From: an uncultured Alphaproteobacteria bacterium
Lineage (GTDB): Bacteria > Pseudomonadota > Alphaproteobacteria > Rickettsiales > UBA1997
Reading direction: 5' to 3'
NCBI GenBank assembly: GCA_903858915.1
Contig: CAIOKL010000102.1
Location: forward strand, 1 to 12,410
DNA length: 12,410 bases
Numbering within the stretch: position 1 is the stretch's first letter; the number at the start of each line of letters is the position of its first letter. A program made the position numbers and the translations under genes. Of the stretch, positions 8,106-12,410 are shown piece after piece. Under the pieces are notes generated by a model. The model worked only from the letters and a program-made list of their open reading frames with translations, did no database searches and was not told where the DNA came from.

Positions 8106-8529
8106 GGGAATCGCTAATTTGTGCCGAACAATTCGGCGTTTCGTGAACTTTAATTCCAACACATTTTATTGGATAATTTACAAAAAGTTTTGGACAAATA
8201 TCTTTAAGTAAATGTTTGGCGATATTCTCAGCTGTAGGATTTTCAGCCATATAATAAATTTTTTGCCCAGTAATTTTCGAAATATTTTCACCTAAATTTT
8301 TATCTTTTTCGAATAAAATTGTGGTGTGATCAAAATTATCATCGATCCATTTTCCTAAAATTTCGCGAATCACCCCGAAATCAATAACGCGACCGATTTT
8401 ATCAAGCTCGCTAGCCCCAAAACTGGCTTCCACCACATAGCGATGACCATGCAACATTTTACATTTACTTTCATGTTCCATGACGCGGTGGGCGCTATCA
8501 AATTCAAGTCTACGGGTGCAAATTATCAT
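8098..8529 (-). CDS. queD: 6-carboxy-tetrahydropterin synthase QueD (6-pyruvoyl-tetrahydropterin synthase family)
   Basis: The 143-residue product has FDSAHR with zinc ligand His14, the catalytic Cys23 in CKMLHGH with zinc ligands His27 and His29, the Asp67-His68 pair (NFDHT), and the pterin-binding Glu130 in VHETP. This matches the CxxxHGH pattern of QueD, which makes 6-carboxy-tetrahydropterin from dihydroneopterin triphosphate on the way to the tRNA base queuosine. No queC, queE or folE is in the window, so assignment to queuosine rather than another pterin route rests on family knowledge. The start ATG 8527-8529 faces the divergent hisI promoter region. Confidence 0.92.
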   Translation of the reverse strand: MIICTRRLEFDSAHRVMEHESKCKMLHGHRYVVEASFGASELDKIGRVIDFGVIREILGKWIDDNFDHTTILFEKDKNLGENISKITGQKIYYMAENPTAENIAKHLLKDICPKLFVNYPIKCVGIKVHETPNCSAQISDSHE

Positions 8530-8545
8530 TAAATAAATATTTGTT

Positions 8546-8574
8546 TTGAAAATTTTTTTTGATAATAATATATT
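8546..8574 (+). promoter_or_regulatory. Candidate promoter for hisI
   Basis: TTGAAA (8546-8551), a 17-bp spacer and TATATT (8569-8574) lie 29 bases before the hisI ATG. Each box matches sigma-70 consensus in 5 of 6 positions. The element overlaps the opposite-strand candidate for queD. AT-rich background lowers confidence. Confidence 0.5.
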
Positions 8575-8590
8575 AAATCAACAATTTCAA
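8562..8590 (-). promoter_or_regulatory. Candidate promoter for the queD-ybgC-ffh operon
   Basis: On the minus strand, TTGAAA (8585-8590), a 17-bp spacer and TATTAT (8562-8567) lie 32 bases before the queD ATG. Each box matches in 5 of 6 positions. The -10 box abuts the hisI -10 box on the other strand, so the two polymerases would compete for the same DNA. Confidence 0.5.
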
Positions 8591-8603
8591 CCTTTTAGAA
8601 TTC

Positions 8604-8930
8604 ATGCAAAAAATTATCGACAAACTTAAATTCAATGAAGCGGGACTTATCCCCGCCGTGGCGCAAGATGTTAAAAGTAAAGAAGTTTTGATGTTGGCGT
8701 GGATGAATCTCGAAAGTATTCAGGCTACAATCTCTAGCGGTTATGCCACTTATTATTCGCGTTCACGGAAAAATTTATGGAAAAAAGGCGAGACCTCGGG
8801 ACATTTGCAAAAAATTATCAACATCACCGCCGATTGTGATTTTGATTGCATTTTGTTAGAAGTTGAGCAAGTTGGGAACGCTTGTCACACTGGCGCCAAG
8901 ACCTGTTTTTTTAATAAAATAATTATATAA
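8604..8930 (+). CDS. hisI: Phosphoribosyl-AMP cyclohydrolase
   Basis: HisI opens the adenine ring of phosphoribosyl-AMP in histidine biosynthesis. The 108-residue, single-domain product carries YSRSRKNLWKKGETSGH (51-67), the DCDFD metal motif (Asp77, Asp79, Asp81 with Cys78) and NACHTGAKTCF (92-102, with Cys94 and Cys101). These supply the zinc cysteines and magnesium aspartates of the family, so the enzyme looks active. There is no fused HisE domain and no other his gene in the window. The gene is divergent from queD. No clear Shine-Dalgarno sequence is seen; the ATG is the first in frame and gives the normal N-terminus. Confidence 0.95.
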   Translation: MQKIIDKLKFNEAGLIPAVAQDVKSKEVLMLAWMNLESIQATISSGYATYYSRSRKNLWKKGETSGHLQKIINITADCDFDCILLEVEQVGNACHTGAKTCFFNKIII

Positions 8931-8962
8931 AATTTTTTGAATGATGTTTGATTTATTTTGCC

Positions 8963-9082
8963 ATGGCAGTTTCGATTCATTTGGCGACCAATAAGCCCGT
9001 TGCGGTTGCGTTTGATGTTGGAAATATCGAACATGTTTTAAAAAATGGGGACGGCGCAAATCTTCAAAAGTCTTTTCTTTGA
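8963..9082 (+). CDS. Small ORF of 39 codons, unknown; possible gene relic
   Basis: Between hisI and the TAXI gene a frame from ATG 8963-8965 to TGA 9080-9082 encodes MAVSIHLATNKPVAVAFDVG and then NIEHVLKNGDGANLQKSFL. Its codons are noticeably richer in G and C than the surrounding spacer and use GNN-type codons, which suggests coding sequence past or present. I do not recognise a family. No ribosome site is evident, and its stop lies within the -35 box of the TAXI promoter. It may be a small protein or the remnant of a longer gene. Confidence 0.3.
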   Translation: MAVSIHLATNKPVAVAFDVGNIEHVLKNGDGANLQKSFL

Positions 9083-9106
9083 CTTATCATTATAGTTAAT
9101 TATAAA
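9079..9106 (+). promoter_or_regulatory. Sigma-70-like promoter of the TAXI gene
   Basis: TTGACT (9079-9084), a 16-bp spacer and TATAAA (9101-9106) each match consensus in 5 of 6 positions. A start site near 9113 would give a leader of about 36 bases before the ATG at 9149. This is the best promoter match in the window. Confidence 0.6.
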
Positions 9107-9108
9107 CT

Positions 9109-9134
9109 GTTGAGGCGTTTTAAAAAACCACAAC
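9109..9134 (+). promoter_or_regulatory. Imperfect 26-bp palindrome at the predicted TAXI start site, possible operator
   Basis: The sequence runs from GTTGAGG to CCACAAC around a TTTTAAAA centre and pairs at 10 of 13 positions. It begins two bases after the -10 box and spans the predicted transcription start, where a repressor would block initiation. No protein can be named. A weak 5' hairpin is an alternative. Confidence 0.35.
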
Positions 9135-9148
9135 AATTTTAATAGACA

Positions 9149-10105
9149 ATGAAATTATCAGCATATTTTGCTTTTTTGATTCTTATGAGCGTTTCTGCTT
9201 GCCAATCAAATATTGAAACCTCAAATATTAAAACTATTCACATAGGCTCCGGAAGTCATCACGCGATGTATTATCCTGTCGCCAGTGCCTTGTGTGAAGT
9301 TTTTAATGAACACAATTCTGATAAAAATATTATCTGCAAAGCACAAATCAGCAAGGGTGCAGAGTTTAATTTAAATGCGGTTGAGAATGGTGAAATTGAG
9401 ATGGGAATTTCTCAAGCCAATCTTCAATATGACGCCTATACTGGACAAAGACAATTCGCTAACAATCCTCACAAAAAACTCCGCACCTTATTTGCTGTTC
9501 ACGACGAATATATGACGATCATCGCTAAAAAAGATTCTAACATAAATAGCTTTGCCGATCTCAAAGAAAAGAGTGTTAACATTGGCAATGTTGGTTCGGG
9601 AAGCAGAATATTATTTGAACAGATGATTAAAAAATTAGGCTGGACGCAGAAAGATTTTAAAGAAATATACGGTGAAACTGGTTCGGATATTAATAAAGTT
9701 TTATGCGCCGATAATAAAGCTGACGCCGCAATTTATATAGTTGGACATCCGAATAAAAGTTTTGGCGATATGCTTAAAAATTGTGATGCAAAATTAGTAA
9801 ATCTTTCGACAAAGGAAATTAAAACCTTTATTTCATTGGCTCCAGAAGATTTTTTTGCCACATCAATTCCAAGTAATATTTACAAAGAAAATCCCGCATC
9901 TATTCAAACCTTCGCATCAAAAACAGTCCTTAGTGCTTCTGAAAATATAGACCCAAAAATTATTTATAATTTTGTTAAAATTATTAGTGAAAACAAAGAT
10001 GAATTAATCAAAAAACAACCATCTTTAGCCACGATAAATTTTTTTGAAAAAAGTGATTTGAAGCTCGCACCGAAGCATTATGGGATTGATATCAGGAAGT
10101 TTTAA
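9149..10105 (+). CDS. TAXI-family TRAP transporter solute-binding lipoprotein
   Basis: The 318-residue product has a lipoprotein signal (lipobox VSAC, Cys18) and the TAXI-type periplasmic receptor fold. Visible motifs are IGSGSHHAMYYPVASALC (32-49), ENGEIEMGISQANLQYDAYTG (79-99), and DLKEKSVNIGNVGSGSR (137-153). TAXI proteins capture organic acids (glutamate or other dicarboxylates in studied cases) for a TRAP permease. No TRAP membrane subunit is next to it, so the partner is elsewhere or the protein acts alone; the substrate cannot be read from sequence. Lipidation suggests anchoring to a membrane, whereas many TAXI receptors are soluble. It has its own promoter. Confidence 0.88.
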   Translation: MKLSAYFAFLILMSVSACQSNIETSNIKTIHIGSGSHHAMYYPVASALCEVFNEHNSDKNIICKAQISKGAEFNLNAVENGEIEMGISQANLQYDAYTGQRQFANNPHKKLRTLFAVHDEYMTIIAKKDSNINSFADLKEKSVNIGNVGSGSRILFEQMIKKLGWTQKDFKEIYGETGSDINKVLCADNKADAAIYIVGHPNKSFGDMLKNCDAKLVNLSTKEIKTFISLAPEDFFATSIPSNIYKENPASIQTFASKTVLSASENIDPKIIYNFVKIISENKDELIKKQPSLATINFFEKSDLKLAPKHYGIDIRKF

Positions 10106-10173
10106 TTTTAATCATTGAAAAAAATTGAGTTTGAAGAGATTAATGGAAAATATTTAGAATATGCTTAATTTAG

Positions 10174-10198
10174 TGTCCGAAAAAAGGTTGACGGATCA
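10174..10198. mobile_element. Possible insertion-sequence terminus
   Basis: TGTCCGAAAAAAGGTTGACG followed by GATCA resembles, from memory, terminal inverted repeats of IS3-like elements (TGTCC... GTTGACGG). It lies exactly where a relic coding frame on the minus strand ends (stop at 10196-10198). No matching second end was found in the window, so this is a tentative relic rather than a complete element. Confidence 0.3.
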
Positions 10199-10297
10199 TT
10201 GCAACAAGGCATCTCTTTCTCGCTTTGCTTTAGCTAATTCAAGAGTGATGTTTGATTGATTTAATTGGGTTTTTAATAGATTATAAATGGTTTTTTG
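10196..10297 (-). pseudogene. Relic of a coding sequence, C-terminal coiled-coil fragment, possibly transposon-borne
   Basis: On the minus strand a 33-codon frame reads QKTIYNLLKTQLNQSNITLE then LAKAKRERDALLQ and TGA. It is strongly helical and coiled-coil-like, but it is preceded directly by TAA and has no start codon. It therefore looks like the surviving end of a longer gene. The adjoining TGTCCG...TTGACGG sequence suggests an insertion sequence, but no transposase catalytic motif is left to confirm this. The rest of 10106-10330 holds no gene I can support. Confidence 0.4.
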
Positions 10298-10330
10298 TTA
10301 AAGATGGATAAACCTGTAGGCGTATAAACT

Positions 10331-10367
10331 CCTTAATTTATTGTTAAAATAACGATAAATTAAAAGG
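10331..10367 (-). terminator. Long AT-rich hairpin after the dioxygenase gene
   Basis: Arms 10331-10346 (CCTTAATTTATTGTTA) and 10350-10367 pair over about 16 positions around a 3-base AAA loop, with one mismatch or wobble and a 2-base bulge. It begins 4 bases beyond the stop of the 391-residue gene and probably ends its transcript or protects its 3' end. It lacks a clear U-run on either strand, so factor-independent termination is uncertain. It is also a possible boundary of the accessory segment. Confidence 0.5.
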
Positions 10368-10370
10368 TAT

Positions 10371-11546
10371 TTATTGTCCAGTTATTTGGGGACCTGTCAT
10401 GGCTTCCGGCTTTACTCTATCTTCCCATTTCGTAAAACTATTTTCGCGATGTTGCCTGCCTTTCGCTCTATAAAGATCTCTAAATCCTTCCCCTCTTTCT
10501 TGCTTTTCTAGTTGCTGTTGGGTAGGAATTGCTTTCTGTATTCTAGCGTGGACAGACTTCATATTGGCCACAGCAAGAAAATCGCCCGTAGCTTTTGATC
10601 CTCTTACTGGCTCACATTCATAAATAACTTCTTTAATGAGAGAAACCGCATCCTTCACCATTTCGTGCGAAACGAGACCTTTCTCATCACAAGACTGAAC
10701 ATCATACATTCTTGCTTGTTTACCAAAGAATCTCATATCGAAACACCAATCCACAACATTCCCATTAAAACTGATAATATTGTGAGTTGCGGTAACTTCC
10801 GATCCTCCAACATTGACGCCTGAGCGAAATGTCGCGCGACCGTGATATAGAGCTAATAAACATTTATCGGCATATTCTTTGTTATGCTTTTCTTCTACTT
10901 TTTGAATTACATTATTTAAAGAATATAACTCAGTCGGAACCCCAGTTTCATTGCAAACAGTGGTTAACAGTAAAACATTTACTTTTTCGTCTTCTTTATA
11001 TAAATCATCGGCGTGAGGCTCGATAACACCGCCAACTTGGCCAAAATTCCGGATATCTAATTGTCTTGGATCAATAAAAATATGTTTATGGTTTTCTGTT
11101 TCATCTTGGGAATCATGAATCCTCATAAGATCTGACATAGCGCCATCAACAAGATAAGAAAATATTCTATCGCTACGATCATTGAATCCGGAAATAGAAA
11201 TTGCTGTAAGAGATGGATCTCTAGAAATAGATCTTAGATTTTGAAGAAGTTCCAAATCTTTCTCGCCAACAAATATTTTTTCTAATAAAAATTTACCAAA
11301 AGCGTCAATTTCACTGACCAAAGCTCTTCCATTTGGAGGGACATAAGTATCAACAATTGAAGGATTTTTACTCAGCAAATCTTCATACCATTGTTTCATC
11401 AAGCCTTTTTGCTCTTCTGAAAATTGATAGGTTATAATTCTTTCTGATGAAATTGTGTCCCTTAATTTTTCTATTACACTTAGATCACTCTGCGTAAGTT
11501 TTAGATTACCTAAAGTTGTTATTCTCGAATCTGATTGTTTTGACAT
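10371..11546 (-). CDS. Putative Fe(II)/2-oxoglutarate-dependent dioxygenase, clavaminate synthase/TauD-like
   Basis: The 391-residue soluble protein has the metal-site pattern of this superfamily. EPHADDLY supplies His178-x-Asp180, VNVLLLTTVCNETGVPTELYS (189-209) resembles the following strand and the GG-x-T-x-L turn, and GDFLAVANMKSVHAR (321-335) supplies the distal His333 in the GDxLxVxNxxxxHxR form typical of clavaminate synthase and L-asparagine oxygenase. Arg356 or Arg360 in FRDLYR could bind 2-oxoglutarate. The basic tail (361-391) is unusual. Such enzymes hydroxylate amino acids or related small molecules; the substrate is unknown. The gene stands alone, downstream of the repeat array, with mixed codon use richer in G+C than the cco block. 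The fold assignment is by motif only. Confidence 0.6.
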   Translation of the reverse strand: MSKQSDSRITTLGNLKLTQSDLSVIEKLRDTISSERIITYQFSEEQKGLMKQWYEDLLSKNPSIVDTYVPPNGRALVSEIDAFGKFLLEKIFVGEKDLELLQNLRSISRDPSLTAISISGFNDRSDRIFSYLVDGAMSDLMRIHDSQDETENHKHIFIDPRQLDIRNFGQVGGVIEPHADDLYKEDEKVNVLLLTTVCNETGVPTELYSLNNVIQKVEEKHNKEYADKCLLALYHGRATFRSGVNVGGSEVTATHNIISFNGNVVDWCFDMRFFGKQARMYDVQSCDEKGLVSHEMVKDAVSLIKEVIYECEPVRGSKATGDFLAVANMKSVHARIQKAIPTQQQLEKQERGEGFRDLYRAKGRQHRENSFTKWEDRVKPEAMTGPQITGQ

Positions 11547-11577
11547 ATAAATTTTAAAATTAGGTTAATAAATAAAA

Positions 11578-11607
11578 TTAATACCGAATTCATTTTAACA
11601 TTTTCAA
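11578..11607 (-). promoter_or_regulatory. Candidate promoter of the dioxygenase gene
   Basis: On the minus strand, TTGAAA (11602-11607), an 18-bp spacer and TATTAA (11578-11583) lie 31 bases before the ATG at 11544-11546. The repeat array begins about 60 bases further upstream. Confidence 0.35.
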
Positions 11608-11667
11608 GAACAACCTTTAGTCTTTCATTATGCCATTTGGTTAAATTGAGTTTAATGATTTGCGAAA

Positions 11668-11879
11668 TACTTAGAAAAAAATAATGATGCATTTTGCTAA
11701 ATAATGAGTTGCTAAGAGATAAAAATGACTTCCTAATTACTTAGAAAACCAGCAACTTAACTTTTGCTAAAGGAATGGCCTGCTAAGACTTTTGTTTTGG
11801 TTTGCTAAGACGCGAAATGATTTTCTAAGTACTTAAGAAGTCAAAAAAAGCTTAAAAAACGCAAAAAACGGCTTAGCAA
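11668..11879. repeat. Iteron-like array of CTAAG-core repeats in a non-coding region
   Basis: Seven exact CTAAG/CTTAG cores and two CTAAA variants occur in about 210 bp. On the plus strand the cores start at 11697, 11712, 11733 (degenerate), 11767, 11783, 11805 and 11825, with steps of 15, 21, 34, 16, 22 and 20. Four copies share a 14-base unit close to AATGANTTNCTAAG (11703, 11724, 11774, 11816). TACTTAGAAAA occurs at 11668 and 11738 and inverted at 11821, and CTTAGCAA occurs inverted at 11872. TTCTAAGTACTTAAGAA (11823-11839) is nearly palindromic. Many steps are near whole or half helical turns, as for a DNA-binding protein. The 348-bp gap 11547-11894 holds no gene. A plasmid-type replication origin, a partition site or a multi-site operator are all possible. 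Confidence 0.6.
11843..11868. other. Phased A-tracts, predicted intrinsic DNA bend
   Basis: Runs of 7, 6 and 6 adenines (11843-11849, 11854-11859, 11863-11868) are centred about 10 bases apart, the phasing that produces curved DNA. They lie at the edge of the CTAAG repeat array, just after the stop of the 170-residue gene. Bends next to iterons are common in replication origins and complex operators. Confidence 0.5.
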
Positions 11880-11894
11880 GAGAGAAAAAATGCA

Positions 11895-12407
11895 CTATTC
11901 TCCACGGATGCATAGTTGTAAGCCTTTACCAGGTGCCAGGTAATGATTCAGAACAGTGTACGGAAGAAATGTATGAGCGTCCTTAACTTCGCTCATAAAT
12001 GCAAGTATGATTTTGATGTGAACTTGTTTTGTTGGCTCCGGCCCCACAATCAAAAAAATCCCAAATACACGACACACCCACGGGCCTTCTTCCAGCCTAA
12101 TGACGACGCCACTAAATGTCTGTTTCAAAGTTTGTCTACGAGTCAACGATGATACAATCCGTTGAGGGTTACAGTAAATCAGAGCATTGACTTCGCCTTG
12201 CCTTTTTCGATGAAGTTTCCCCATGGCAAATACTTCATATCCATCCTTTCCCTCAAATTCCTTTAAAGCAGCTGTAACATCCTTTTCGCCGACACAAGGA
12301 TGTAAGTATTGGTCTTCATCTTCCGTGGTCCAGATAAGTCTCACGGGATCCCATTCCATCAGATTAAACCTAATGAGAAGATAATCGATATTAGCATTAT
12401 TTGTCAT
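11895..12407 (-). CDS. Hypothetical protein, unrecognised
   Basis: The 170-residue product starts at the ATG 12405-12407, with an in-frame TGA just before it, so this end is probably complete. I recognise no family. It has no signal peptide; a hydrophobic stretch (about 111-137, containing WVCRVFGIFLIVG and IKIILAFM) could be buried strands rather than a membrane segment. The N-terminal half is acidic and aromatic (YLLIRFNLMEWDPVRLIWTT), and the middle is basic (MGKLHRKRQGE, SLTRRQTLKQ). G+C is visibly higher than in the cco and ffh genes, which suggests a different origin. It is followed by the repeat array. A conserved reading frame of this length is likely real, but the function is open. 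Confidence 0.6.
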   Translation of the reverse strand: MTNNANIDYLLIRFNLMEWDPVRLIWTTEDEDQYLHPCVGEKDVTAALKEFEGKDGYEVFAMGKLHRKRQGEVNALIYCNPQRIVSSLTRRQTLKQTFSGVVIRLEEGPWVCRVFGIFLIVGPEPTKQVHIKIILAFMSEVKDAHTFLPYTVLNHYLAPGKGLQLCIRGE

Positions 12408-12410
12408 TCA

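Noticed and set aside
8106..8162. N-terminal extension of the ybgC gene
   Set aside because: The 19 extra residues lie inside queD and precede the normal family start.
8856..9059. Minus-strand frame of 67 codons over the end of hisI
   Set aside because: It overlaps the conserved HisI C-terminus antisense and shows no protein features.
10829..11026. Plus-strand 65-codon frame inside the dioxygenase gene
   Set aside because: Antisense shadow of a longer gene with conserved-looking motifs.
11668..11879. CRISPR array
   Set aside because: The repeats are 7-14 bases with irregular short gaps, not 25-40-base repeats with equal-sized spacers, and no cas genes are present.
11943..12152. Plus-strand 69-codon frame opposite the 170-residue gene
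   Set aside because: It is shorter, has no recognisable features, and competes with a much longer open frame on the other strand; not strong enough to annotate.

Overview
This is an AT-rich window (roughly 30-35% G+C by eye, with A/T-rich third positions and AT spacers) that reads as an alphaproteobacterial chromosome. The gene families point to a Rickettsiales- or Holosporales-like, probably host-associated lineage: compact overlapping genes, an orphan TAXI solute-binding lipoprotein, a SPOR-domain lipoprotein and cbb3 oxidase assembly genes. Among Rickettsiales, cbb3 oxidase is typical of Midichloria-like rather than Rickettsia-like lineages, but the exact taxon is an inference. The standard bacterial code fits; TAA, TAG and TGA are all used as stops.

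Layout. Positions 1-8529 hold twelve genes, all on the minus strand. In transcription order they are queD, a YbgC-type thioesterase, ffh, a RatA/Coq10 START-like gene, panD, rpmH, rnpA, ccoH, ccoI, ccoS (49 codons), a SPOR-domain lipoprotein, and a second lipoprotein whose frame is cut by a TAG at 127-129 yet stays open to the window edge. The queD/ybgC and ybgC/ffh junctions overlap by 8 bases each, ffh and ratA are 2 bases apart, and ccoI and ccoS share one base (TAATG). Most of the block therefore reads as a few tightly packed operons covering translation and protein targeting (ffh, rpmH, rnpA), cofactor or tRNA modification (panD, queD), and copper supply and assembly of cbb3 oxidase (ccoH, ccoI, ccoS).

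Positions 8530-10105 are on the plus strand: hisI without other his genes, a 39-codon small ORF, and a TAXI-type TRAP solute-binding lipoprotein. HisI and queD diverge from overlapping face-to-face promoter-like sequences. The TAXI gene has the best sigma-70-like promoter in the window, with a 26-bp imperfect palindrome at the predicted start site.

Positions 10106-12410 look like an accessory region. It contains a short coding relic that ends at a possible insertion-sequence terminus, a strong hairpin, and a 391-aa protein carrying the signature of Fe(II)/2-oxoglutarate dioxygenases (clavaminate synthase/TauD-like). Next is a 348-bp non-coding stretch with an iteron-like array of CTAAG-core repeats followed by phased A-tracts, and then a 170-aa protein I do not recognise, with visibly higher G+C. 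The iteron-like array with its bend and the flanking unfamiliar genes are the least explained part of the window.
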